A stretch of 47,375 bases of DNA from positions 1 to 47,375 of the forward strand of contig JAPLNR010000038.1 of assembly GCA_026401035.1 (NCBI GenBank), read 5' to 3'. Below the pieces are notes generated by a model. The model was given only the letters and a program-made list of their open reading frames with translations. It did not search any database and was not told where the DNA came from. Both the position numbers and the translations under genes were made by a program. Of the stretch, positions 40,111-47,375 are shown piece by piece. Positions within the stretch are counted from its first letter, which is position 1. Each line of letters starts with the position of its first letter. The stretch comes from Planctomycetia bacterium. Lineage in GTDB: Bacteria > Planctomycetota > Planctomycetia > Pirellulales > UBA1268.

Positions 40111-42627
40111 ATGCCCGACGCATCACCACGAAAAGGTATCGAACTGCTCGCCCCGGCCGGGGATTGGGACTGCGTCCGCGCGGCGATCGAGAACGGGGCC
40201 GACGCCGTCTACTTCGGGCTCGACGTCGGCTTCAACGCCCGGGCCCGCGCGGCAAACTTCCCGCTCGAAGACCTGCCCCGGCTGATGCAGATGCTCCACC
40301 TGCGCGGGCTCAAGGGGTATGCCACGCTCAACGTGCTGGTCTTCAGCAGCGAGCTGGCGGAGTTTGCCCGGGTGATCGAGGCGGTGGCCGCGGCGGGCGT
40401 CGATGCCGTGCTCGTACAGGATGTCGGCGCGGCCCGGCTCATCCGCGAGATCTGTCCCGACCTGCCGCTGCATGGCTCCACGCAGATGACGCTCACCAGC
40501 GCTGAGAGCATCGCGCTGGCCGAGGCGCTCGGCATGGAGCGGGTGGTCGTCGCGCGGGAGCTGTCGATCGACGAGATCCTGGCAATCCGCAAACAGACAT
40601 CGATGCCGCTCGAGGTGTTCGTGCACGGCGCCCTCTGCGTGGCCTACTCGGGACAGTGCCTCACGAGCGAGTCACTCGGCGGCCGCAGCGCCAACCGCGG
40701 CCAGTGCGCCCAGGCCTGCCGGCTGCCCTACGACCTCGTCTGCGACGGCCAGGACGTCGACCTCGGCAATCAAAAGTATCTGCTCTCGCCGCAGGATCTC
40801 GCGGCCTACGCGCTGGCGCCTGAATTACTCGCGGCGGGCGTTTCGTCGTTCAAGATCGAAGGGCGGCTCAAGACCGCCGAATATGTGGCCAACATCACGC
40901 GGCACTACCGCACGGCGATCGACAGCGCCGTCGCCGGCCGGCCGGTGGCGTTTACGCCCCGCGACGTCGAGGAAATGGAGCTGTCGTTCTCGCGGGGGTT
41001 TTCCCCCGGCTGGCTCAAGGGCTGCGACCACAAGATGCTCGTGCCGGCGACCACGAGCGCGAAGCGGGGCGTGCGGCTGGGCACGGTAGTGGCCGTGCGA
41101 AAGGGCCGCGTTCTGGTCGATCTCGCCGGCAGCGTCAAACGCGGCGACGGCGTGGCCTTCGACTGCGGGGCGACGAGCGACGAGGCCCGCGGCGGCCGCG
41201 TGTTCGAGGTCTTTCAGTCGGGCCGGTCGCTCCTCGAGCCGGCGACGGCCGGGCAGGTGGAGCTGACGTTTGGGCAAAACGCGCTTGAACTGGACCTGCT
41301 CAAGGCCGGCCAACTCGTCTGGAAGACCGACGACCCGGCGCTCACGGCCCGGCTGCGGAAAACGTTTTCGTCGGCCGAACCGCGGCGGCAGCAGCCGGTC
41401 GATCTCGTCGTGACGGCCGCGGTGGCCAAGCCGCTGGTGGTGCGGGCGACGCTGGGGGCGGGCGTGTCGTGCGAAGTGGCGTCGGATGAACTGGCCGTCG
41501 AGGCGCAAAAGCATCCGCTCGATGTGGAGACGCTGCGGGCCCAGCTTGGCAGGCTCGGCGGCACGCCGTTCGAGTTGCGCGGCCTCGAGGCGGAGATCAC
41601 GGGCCGGCCGATGGTGCCGTTCAGCGTGCTCGGCAAACTCCGCCACGCGCTCGTCGCTGCGCTGGTTGCAAAAGTAGGACAGGCTTCAGCCTGTCAAATG
41701 CGGTCTCCGAGACAGGCTGAAGCCCGTCAGACTCAGAGACAGGCTGAAGCCTGTCCCACTCAAAGCGGGCCGTCACTCCATGTTCTCGTGCGGTCGCTCG
41801 AGCAGGTGCGGGCAGTCCTCGCGCTCGGCGAGCGGCAGCTCTATGCCGACTTCTCCGACATCCGCCAGTATCGCGATGCGATCGCGCTTGTCCGCGCGGC
41901 CGGTGGCACGCTCTATCCCGCCACGCCGCGGATCCAGAAGCCCGACGAACTGGGGATCTTCACGCTGCTGGCCAAGCAGGAGCCCGATGGCGTGCTCGTC
42001 CGCAACTTCGGCGGCCTGCAGTTTTTCCGGGCGCAGGGCCTGCCGGTCGTCGCCGATTTTTCGCTCAACGTCACCAACGAGCTCTCGGCCGAGTTTTTTA
42101 AGCGTGCGGGTGTCGAGCGGATCACCCCGTCGTACGACATGAACCGCGAGCAGCTGCTCGCCCTCGTCGCGGCCACGCCGCCGGAGTGGCTCGAGGTGGT
42201 GGTCCATCAGCACATGCCGATGTTTCACATGGAGCACTGCGTGTTTTGCGCGGTGCTTTCGCCCGGCACCAATAAGACCAACTGCGGCCGTCCCTGCGAC
42301 GACCATCTGGTGAAACTCCGCGACCGCATCGGCGTGGAGCATCCGCTCACGGCCGACGTCGGCTGCCGCAACACGCTCTACAATGCCGTGCCGCAGAGCG
42401 GGGCGGAGGTAGTGCCGGCGCTCGCCGCCCGCGGCGTGGGCCACTTCCGGATCGAGCTGCTCGACGAGGACGGGGCCGAGATCGAGCGGGTGGTGCGAGC
42501 GTATCGCGAACTGCTCGCGGGGAGCGTGACGGGCCGCGAGGTCTGGACGAGGCTCAACGCCGCCAACCGCGTGGGCGTGACCCGGGGCACGCTCGAGGAA
42601 CGCCGCAATCCATTGGCGATTTTGTAA
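40111..42627 (+). CDS. Peptidase U32 family protein with an in-frame repeat insertion
   Basis: 838 residues from MPDASPRKGIELLAPAGDWD. The U32 N-domain has NGADAVYFGLDVGFNARARA and GLKGYATLNVLVFSSELAEF; the signature region CVAYSGQCLTSESLGGRSAN (about 180-199) and GQCAQACRLPYD supply the conserved Cys cluster. The C-domain includes HMEHCVFCAVLSPG and CGRPCDDH, also Cys-rich. U32 proteins include the RNA-hydroxylation factors RlhA and TrhP, so RNA modification is a better guess than proteolysis. Residues about 523-552 (VGQASACQ...) are encoded by three copies of the dispersed palindrome (41678-41755) that kept the frame open. The stop TAA abuts another copy. Confidence 0.85.
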   Translation: MPDASPRKGIELLAPAGDWDCVRAAIENGADAVYFGLDVGFNARARAANFPLEDLPRLMQMLHLRGLKGYATLNVLVFSSELAEFARVIEAVAAAGVDAVLVQDVGAARLIREICPDLPLHGSTQMTLTSAESIALAEALGMERVVVARELSIDEILAIRKQTSMPLEVFVHGALCVAYSGQCLTSESLGGRSANRGQCAQACRLPYDLVCDGQDVDLGNQKYLLSPQDLAAYALAPELLAAGVSSFKIEGRLKTAEYVANITRHYRTAIDSAVAGRPVAFTPRDVEEMELSFSRGFSPGWLKGCDHKMLVPATTSAKRGVRLGTVVAVRKGRVLVDLAGSVKRGDGVAFDCGATSDEARGGRVFEVFQSGRSLLEPATAGQVELTFGQNALELDLLKAGQLVWKTDDPALTARLRKTFSSAEPRRQQPVDLVVTAAVAKPLVVRATLGAGVSCEVASDELAVEAQKHPLDVETLRAQLGRLGGTPFELRGLEAEITGRPMVPFSVLGKLRHALVAALVAKVGQASACQMRSPRQAEARQTQRQAEACPTQSGPSLHVLVRSLEQVRAVLALGERQLYADFSDIRQYRDAIALVRAAGGTLYPATPRIQKPDELGIFTLLAKQEPDGVLVRNFGGLQFFRAQGLPVVADFSLNVTNELSAEFFKRAGVERITPSYDMNREQLLALVAATPPEWLEVVVHQHMPMFHMEHCVFCAVLSPGTNKTNCGRPCDDHLVKLRDRIGVEHPLTADVGCRNTLYNAVPQSGAEVVPALAARGVGHFRIELLDEDGAEIERVVRAYRELLAGSVTGREVWTRLNAANRVGVTRGTLEERRNPLAIL
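41678..41755. repeat. Three palindrome copies inside the U32 coding region
   Basis: Copies at 41678-41695 (GACAGGCTTCAGCCTGTC), 41711-41728 (GACAGGCTGAAGCCCGTC, one change) and 41738-41755 (GACAGGCTGAAGCCTGTC). All lie inside one open reading frame. They translate to a low-complexity Gln/Ala/Arg-rich stretch that looks foreign to the protein. Confidence 0.88.
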
Positions 42628-42645
42628 GACAGGCTGAAGCCTGTC
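42628..42645. repeat. Palindrome copy after the U32 gene
   Basis: A perfect copy, GACAGGCTGAAGCCTGTC, starts directly after the U32 stop TAA (42625-42627). Confidence 0.85.
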
Positions 42646-42681
42646 TTACTACCAATACACCCTGTCTTACTACCAATAAAC
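42640..42681. repeat. 21-base tandem duplication at the ABC transporter 3' end
   Basis: Two adjacent 21-base units (42640-42660 and 42661-42681), 20 of 21 identical. Each contains CCTGTCTTACTACCAATA. The unit joins the half-palindrome to the last codons and stop TAG of the convergent ABC gene (42672-42670), so the 3' end of that gene appears to have been duplicated together with repeat sequence. Confidence 0.85.
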
Positions 42682-45621
42682 ATAGTGCAAAAACTTCTCG
42701 CGGTCCGGATTGGGCAGTGCGTCGACCTTCGGCACGACGTAGCGGTTTTCCTCGGTGTCGATCAGCATCTTGCCTTCGGCCCCGAAGTCGATCGCCTGGC
42801 TGCCGGTCCAGCGGGCCGTGAACTGCTGGCGGCCCACGTCGGTCTCGACGTCGAAGTCGAGGTAGCCGTGGCCGAGTTTCACCTCGTGCACCCGTTCGAT
42901 CACCCGCACCAACGACCGTCGCCTGAGGGCCGTCCGCGCGATCGCCTGGCTGGCCGCAGACCAGTCGGCCAGTGATCGCAGCATGCCGAGTTCGATCTCC
43001 TCGCCGGTGTCGTTCCAGCCGCGGACGGAGAGGTATTCATCGGGGTGCGTCGCGGGGAAGGTCCGCACGATGAAGACGCCTTTGTGGGCCTGCTTGGCAA
43101 CCGCTTCCTCCGGAAGCGAACCCTCGCGCTTCCAGAGTTCGATCCGCTCGTGCGGTCCGATGCGAAACTCGTACTGTGCGGGGTCGAGCCACTCGAGGAC
43201 GTTTTTCCGTGCCGCTGGCGTGGCCCCTTCCGCGGGCTTCTCTTCCTCGGTGAGCAGCGTGTCGACGGTGGGCTGTTTCGAGACCTGCGTCTGGATCTTC
43301 ACGAGGCGGGCGTAGATGCCGTCGGCGGCCAGCAGTTCGGCGTGCGTGCCCTGCTCCACGAGCTTGCCGCGGTCGAAGGCCAGGATCCGGTCGGCATTGC
43401 GGAGGGTGGAGAGCCGGTGGGCGATGGCGATCGTGGTGCGACCCTTGATGAGCACGGCGAGCGCTTCCTGGATGCTCTTCTCGGCCTCGGCGTCGATGTT
43501 GCTCGTCGCCTCGTCGAGTACGAGGATCCGCGGATCGTAGAGCAGCGTTCGCGCGATCGAGAGCCGCTGCTTCTCGCCGCCGGAGAGGCCTGCGCCGTGC
43601 TCGCCAAGGAGTGTCTCGTAGGCGAGTGGCTGGCGGCAGAGGAAGTCGTGGGCGCCGGCGGCCTTCGCGGCCTCGAGTCCCTGCCGGATCGTCGCCTGCG
43701 GCCGGCCGTAGGCGAGGTTTTTCCAGATCGTGCCGCGGAAGAGAAACGAATCCTGAAAGACGATGCCGAGCCGTTCCCTGAGCTGCTTCGTCGAGAGGTC
43801 GCGGATGTCGATGCCGTCGATCTCGATCTTCCCTTCCTGCACGTCGTAAAACCGGCCGAGCAGGTTTACGAGCGTCGTCTTGCCGGAGCCCGAGCGGCCT
43901 ACGATGCCGATCATTTCCCCCGGCGTCACATCAAACGACACATCCCGCAGCACCGGCTGGTTGCGGTCGTAGCCGAAGGTGACGTTGTCGAAGCGGATCG
44001 CGCCGGCCACGTCGTTCCAGGCGACGGGTGTTTCCGTCTCGGCGATCGTGATCGGCGTGTCGAGCAGTTCGAGCACCCGCTGGCTGCCGGAGAGAAAACT
44101 CGTCAGCCAGGTCGTGAAGTTGGAGAGGGCGCCCAGCGGCGCGTAAAACATCGCCAGGTAGGCGAGAAACGCGATCAACTGGCCGAGCGTCATCTCGCCG
44201 CCGATCACGTCGCGGCCGCCCACATACCAGACGATCAGCCCGCCGAGCCCGAAGACGAGCTGCATCGTGGCGGCGTAGGTCGAATTCGTCTGCTCCACCC
44301 AGAGCCGCCAGTTGCCGAGGTGGTCGCTGGCGGCCTTGAAGCGTTCGCTCTCCCGCGGCTCCTGCGCGAAGGCCTTCACGACGCGAATGCCCGAGAGCAT
44401 GCCGGAGAGCGCGGCCATCTGTTTGCTGGAGGCGTCCCAGAGCCGGTAGTGCCGCGGGTAGACGTGCCGCCAGAAGACCCACGAGCCGAGGATCACCAGC
44501 GGCACGGGGATGAGCGTGTAGAGCGCGAGCTTCGGATTGATCCAGACGAGCATCGCCCCCACGCCGACGAGCTGCACGATCTGCAGGAGGAAGCCGCCGG
44601 TGAGCTGGTGCATCAGTCCATGCAAGACCTCGCTGTCGTGGGCCACGCGGCTGATCATCGAGCCCACCTGGTGGCGGTCGTAGTAGGCGATCGAGAGGTT
44701 TTGGAGCTTGGACACCATCTCGGTGCGCAGGGTGCTCGTGAGCCCCGTGCCGATCGCCGTGGCGAGCCGTCCCTTGAGCACGCCCACGACCGAGAGCACG
44801 ACGCGGGAGAAGGCGAGCGCGAGCACCACCACCAGCAGGGCGGTCTTGAAGTCGGGGAGCGGGCCGGCGGCGGTCGCCGCGTCGGCCCGTTCGGCGGAGA
44901 GGATGTTGTCCACCATGTATTGCTGGAGCTTGGGCGGGATGAGTTCGGCCGCCACGCCCAGGAGCGTCAGCAGGCAGAGCAGGATCGCGCCCCGCGTGTA
45001 GGGCGCGAGCAGTTCCCCCACCCGCTTGAGGATTCGTCCCTTTTGCATGCACCGCGGGCAGGCCTGCTCGCGGGTGGTGAGCCGCAGGCTGCAGGAGGGG
45101 CACCGCGGCGGGTCGAGGAGATCGTCGCCGTGGAGCGAGGTGCCGCCAGACACGCCCGCGGCGTCGGTCTTGATGAGCGGCTCGGTCTCCTTGGCGATGC
45201 CGTCCTTCGCCTGCTCGAGCGCCCGCGACACCTTGTGAAACCGCGTGGCCAGGGCGTTGGAATACCGCACGAGGTCGACCCAGTCGCCGTCGGTCTTCAC
45301 CTGCAGCGTGCCGCCGCCGATGCCGGCGGTCGTGCGGATCTGTTCGACATCGGGCCAGCCGATGCGCCGCAGGACGCCGCCCCCCTCCGAAACGGCCAGT
45401 TCGTCGGGCGTCACCCTGAGCCATTCCTGGGCGGGAGTGCCGTCGAGCGACACATCCGTATCGATCTCGAGCAGGATCGGCCGGGCAGGTTCTCCGGCGG
45501 CGGGTGCCGTGGCCGTTGGCGACGGGCCGGTGGCGGACGTATCCTGTGGCGGAATCGCAGTTGCGGTTGGGATCGGAGAGTCCTTCCAAGCAGTCTTTGC
45601 CGAAATCAGGAGCCTATTCAT
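42670..45621 (-). CDS. ABC exporter with N-terminal extension, zinc ribbon and DUF1854-like C-terminus
   Basis: 983 residues. About 1-165 is an N-terminal soluble region of unknown type. A four-Cys ribbon follows (CPSCSLRLTTREQACPRCMQ), then a six-helix exporter transmembrane domain (about 200-490). The ATPase has GRSGSGKTTLVNLLGRFY (Walker A), the signature LSGGEKQRLSIARTLL, LVLDEATSNIDAEAEKSIQE (Walker B) and AIAHRLST. The last ~200 residues (AQYEFRIGPHERIELWKREG, HPDEYLSVRGWNDTGEEIEL) resemble DUF1854, which elsewhere is a separate protein beside cyanophycin-associated ABC transporters. The exported substrate is unknown. Its ATG shares bases with the start of the divergent DUF1080 gene. 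Confidence 0.88.
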   Translation of the reverse strand: MNRLLISAKTAWKDSPIPTATAIPPQDTSATGPSPTATAPAAGEPARPILLEIDTDVSLDGTPAQEWLRVTPDELAVSEGGGVLRRIGWPDVEQIRTTAGIGGGTLQVKTDGDWVDLVRYSNALATRFHKVSRALEQAKDGIAKETEPLIKTDAAGVSGGTSLHGDDLLDPPRCPSCSLRLTTREQACPRCMQKGRILKRVGELLAPYTRGAILLCLLTLLGVAAELIPPKLQQYMVDNILSAERADAATAAGPLPDFKTALLVVVLALAFSRVVLSVVGVLKGRLATAIGTGLTSTLRTEMVSKLQNLSIAYYDRHQVGSMISRVAHDSEVLHGLMHQLTGGFLLQIVQLVGVGAMLVWINPKLALYTLIPVPLVILGSWVFWRHVYPRHYRLWDASSKQMAALSGMLSGIRVVKAFAQEPRESERFKAASDHLGNWRLWVEQTNSTYAATMQLVFGLGGLIVWYVGGRDVIGGEMTLGQLIAFLAYLAMFYAPLGALSNFTTWLTSFLSGSQRVLELLDTPITIAETETPVAWNDVAGAIRFDNVTFGYDRNQPVLRDVSFDVTPGEMIGIVGRSGSGKTTLVNLLGRFYDVQEGKIEIDGIDIRDLSTKQLRERLGIVFQDSFLFRGTIWKNLAYGRPQATIRQGLEAAKAAGAHDFLCRQPLAYETLLGEHGAGLSGGEKQRLSIARTLLYDPRILVLDEATSNIDAEAEKSIQEALAVLIKGRTTIAIAHRLSTLRNADRILAFDRGKLVEQGTHAELLAADGIYARLVKIQTQVSKQPTVDTLLTEEEKPAEGATPAARKNVLEWLDPAQYEFRIGPHERIELWKREGSLPEEAVAKQAHKGVFIVRTFPATHPDEYLSVRGWNDTGEEIELGMLRSLADWSAASQAIARTALRRRSLVRVIERVHEVKLGHGYLDFDVETDVGRQQFTARWTGSQAIDFGAEGKMLIDTEENRYVVPKVDALPNPDREKFLHYVYW

Positions 45622-46276
45622 GGCATACGCAGAATGGCGGTCGGTAGTTCGTGGTCTCGTGGTGGCAGCGGTCTTCGTGGCGTTTGGTGCGGCGGCCGGA
45701 TCGGCGGCCCGCGGTCAGGACTCCGGCTTCGAGCCACTATTTGACGGCAAATCCCTCGCCGGGTGGAAGGCAAACGAAAACGCCCAAAGCTGGAAGGTCG
45801 TCGACGGCCAGATCGTCTGCCACGGTCCGCGGAGCCACCTCTTTTATATCGGGCCCGACGAAGCCCATCCCGCCGAGTTCACGAATTTCCATTTCAAGGC
45901 TGACGTGATGACCAAGCCGGCGGCAAATTCCGGGATTTTCTTCCACACGAAGCTCCAGCCCGAGGGCTGGCCAGCGCACGGGTATGAGATGCAGGTGAAC
46001 AACTCCCAGGGCGATCCGGTGCGGACCGGCAGCCTCTACAACGTCGTCAAGAATTTCACGCCGCCGGCGCCGGACAACACCTGGTTCACGCAGGAGCTGA
46101 TCGTGAAGGGCAAGGCGATCCAGGTGATCGTCAACGAGAAGATGCTGTTCGAGTTTGTGGAGCCCGACGGGGTGACGGGCACGCGGAAGCTCTCGTCGGG
46201 GCTGTTCGCGCTGCAGGCCCACGATCCCGGCAGTGTGGTGCACTACAAAAACATCCGGGTGAAGCGGCTGCCGTAA
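45620..46276 (+). CDS. Secreted DUF1080 protein (3-keto-disaccharide hydrolase-like)
   Basis: 218 residues. A signal peptide is likely: a charged start, then VVRGLVVAAVFVAFGAAAGS, and small residues before GQDSG. The mature part begins FEPLFDGKSLAGWKANENAQ, the canonical DUF1080 opening, and continues with SWKVVDGQIVCHGP, NSGIFFHTKL, HGYEMQVNNSQ and a final VHYKNIRVKRLP. The concanavalin-A-like fold is associated with 3-keto-glycoside hydrolysis and is abundant in planctomycetes. AGGAG is 7 bases before the ATG. The start codon overlaps that of the divergent ABC gene (CATG), so its ribosome-binding site lies within the ABC gene's first codons. Confidence 0.9.
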   Translation: MAYAEWRSVVRGLVVAAVFVAFGAAAGSAARGQDSGFEPLFDGKSLAGWKANENAQSWKVVDGQIVCHGPRSHLFYIGPDEAHPAEFTNFHFKADVMTKPAANSGIFFHTKLQPEGWPAHGYEMQVNNSQGDPVRTGSLYNVVKNFTPPAPDNTWFTQELIVKGKAIQVIVNEKMLFEFVEPDGVTGTRKLSSGLFALQAHDPGSVVHYKNIRVKRLP

Positions 46277-46298
46277 GTGGGACATTACGCCTGGATTT

Positions 46299-46316
46299 GA
46301 CAGGCTGAAGCCTGTC
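46299..46316. repeat. Palindrome copy downstream of the DUF1080 gene
   Basis: A perfect 18-base copy of GACAGGCTGAAGCCTGTC, 22 bases after the DUF1080 stop codon, followed by CTAC as at other copies. Confidence 0.85.
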
Positions 46317-46381
46317 CTACTTTCTGTTGACTCAGAGAGCCTGGAATCTCTAAAAACCGGTTAAGAAAGAGGGTGCCAGCC

Positions 46382-47344
46382 ATGATTCAGTCCACGATGC
46401 CGATGGGGATTCGCGACGACATCACGCAGTGCATCGGTCGCACGCCGCTGGTGCGGCTCCGCCGCGTCACTGAGGGCTGCGTGGCGAGCGTGATCGCTAA
46501 GATCGAAAACATGAATCCGCTCTGGAGCGTGAAGGACCGGATCGCGGTGGCGATGATCGACGCGGCCGAGGACGCCGGCAAAATCGGCCCCGACACGATC
46601 GTCATCGAGCCCACCAGCGGCAACACGGGCATCGGCCTGGCCTATGTCTGCGCCGCCCGCGGCTACAAGCTCCGCGTCACGATGCCCGAGAGCATGAGCC
46701 TCGAGCGGCGGCGGATGCTCAAGGCGCTCGGCGCCGAGCTCGTCCTCACGCCCGCGGCCGAGGGGATGCCCGGTGCGGTGCGGCATGCCGAGGAGATCAG
46801 TCACTCAAGCACCCAGTTTTTCATGCCGCAGCAGTTCAAAAACCCGGCCAATCCCGACATCCATCGCCGCACCACGGCCGAGGAGATCTGGGCCGACACC
46901 GATGGGCAGATCGACATCCTCGTCTGCGGCGTTGGCACCGGTGGCACGATCACCGGCTGCGGCGAGGTGCTCAAGGCGAAGAAGCCCGGACTCAAAGTCG
47001 TGGCGGTCGAGCCGCTCAACAGTCCGGTGATTTCGCAGAAGCTCGCCGGCGAGCCGATCAAGCCGGGCCGCCACACGATCCAGGGCATCGGCGCCGGCTT
47101 CATTCCCGACATCTTGAATCTCAACGTCATCGATGAGGTGATCAAGGTCGACGATGAAGACGCCATGGAGACAACCCGGCAGATGGCCAAGCGCGAGGGG
47201 CTGATGTGCGGCATCAGCTGCGGCGCCGCGGCCTGGGGCGCGCTGCAGATGGCCAAGCGGCCAGAGAACGCCGGCAAGATGATCGTCGTCGTCCTGCCCG
47301 ATCTCGGCGAGCGCTACCTCTCGACCCGCCTCTTCCCCGAGTAA
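46382..47344 (+). CDS. cysK: Cysteine synthase (O-acetylserine sulfhydrylase)
   Basis: 320 residues. [13 protein letters not shown] (about 16-28), the PLP Lys in [25 protein letters not shown] (phosphate-binding) and [17 protein letters not shown] are the CysK blocks; [17 protein letters not shown] closes the active site. It forms L-cysteine from O-acetylserine and sulfide. Start chosen at ATG 46382: GAGGG lies 8 bases upstream. An in-frame GTG at 46373 overlaps that site and is less likely. Followed after 12 bases by a diverged palindrome at the window edge. Confidence 0.93.
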   Translation: MIQSTMPMGIRDDITQCIGRTPLVRLRRVTEGCVASVIAKIENMNPLWSVKDRIAVAMIDAAEDAGKIGPDTIVIEPTSGNTGIGLAYVCAARGYKLRVTMPESMSLERRRMLKALGAELVLTPAAEGMPGAVRHAEEISHSSTQFFMPQQFKNPANPDIHRRTTAEEIWADTDGQIDILVCGVGTGGTITGCGEVLKAKKPGLKVVAVEPLNSPVISQKLAGEPIKPGRHTIQGIGAGFIPDILNLNVIDEVIKVDDEDAMETTRQMAKREGLMCGISCGAAAWGALQMAKRPENAGKMIVVVLPDLGERYLSTRLFPE

Positions 47345-47356
47345 CCCCCGAAGCAT

Positions 47357-47374
47357 GACACGCTTCAGCCTGTC
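47357..47374. repeat. Diverged palindrome copy at window end
   Basis: GACACGCTTCAGCCTGTC, one change from the consensus, 12 bases after the cysK stop. Confidence 0.75.
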
Positions 47375-47375
47375 A

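Noticed and set aside
43045..45744. 899-codon open frame on the plus strand
   Set aside because: It lies opposite the ABC exporter, whose motifs are unmistakable. The frame is Arg/Glu/His-rich and has no domain; long antisense frames are expected in high-GC DNA.
36567..47374. Repeated palindromes considered as a CRISPR array
   Set aside because: Spacing is irregular, copies are single or in small groups at gene ends, there are no unique equal-length spacers and no cas genes.

Overview
This 47.4 kb window looks like the chromosome of a high-GC Gram-negative bacterium, most likely a planctomycete. That placement is an inference. It rests on the DUF1080 protein, split transketolases, phytanoyl-CoA-dioxygenase-like and LhgO-like enzymes, high G/C at third codon positions, and short palindromic repeats scattered between housekeeping genes. 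There are no rRNA or tRNA genes, CRISPR arrays, transposases or phage genes that I can see.

Left part (1-34.1 kb): a large surface-glycan (O-antigen or exopolysaccharide type) island. It opens with a truncated TMTC-like membrane protein, a PD-(D/E)XK nuclease-like protein and a GmhB-like phosphatase. Next come an L-2-hydroxyglutarate oxidase, a polytopic membrane protein, a GtrB/ArnC-like GT2 and a first split transketolase. A tightly packed nine-gene minus-strand operon follows (about 18.0 to 8.6 kb): HldE-like nucleotidyltransferase/kinase, GmhA-like isomerase, two NDP-sugar SDRs, a second split transketolase, a HAD-kinase fusion, a methyltransferase and a medium-chain dehydrogenase. Most junctions are 4-nt ATGA/GTGA overlaps. 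Together with GmhB this is a near-complete NDP-heptose route that also carries TPP-dependent ketol-transfer enzymes.

From 18.3 to 30 kb lie C-methyltransferase-like genes, an SDR, a GT2, a pair of unrecognised small membrane proteins with winged-helix-like tails, a WbuC cupin, a 640-residue membrane protein and a PhyH-type dioxygenase. One methyltransferase gene is cut by a single in-frame TAG. From 28.9 to 34.1 kb is an rfbFGH-type CDP-3,6-dideoxyhexose operon with an SDR that could be the final reductase. A VapBC-like toxin-antitoxin pair sits inside it.

Right part (34.7-47.4 kb): a second PD-(D/E)XK paralogue, then 6-phosphofructokinase, acetyl-CoA synthetase, a DUF937 protein, a U32 peptidase, an ABC exporter fused to a DUF1854-like tail, a secreted DUF1080 protein and cysteine synthase. 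This core segment carries at least nine copies of an 18-nt palindrome (GACAGGCTTCAGCCTGTC and its complement form). None was noticed in the glycan island. Several copies abut stop codons and three lie in frame inside the U32 gene.

The most notable observations are the heptose/transketolase operon, the reversed domain order of the HldE-like enzyme, the amber-interrupted methyltransferase, the palindromes at stop codons and inside a coding region, and the unrecognised membrane winged-helix pair.
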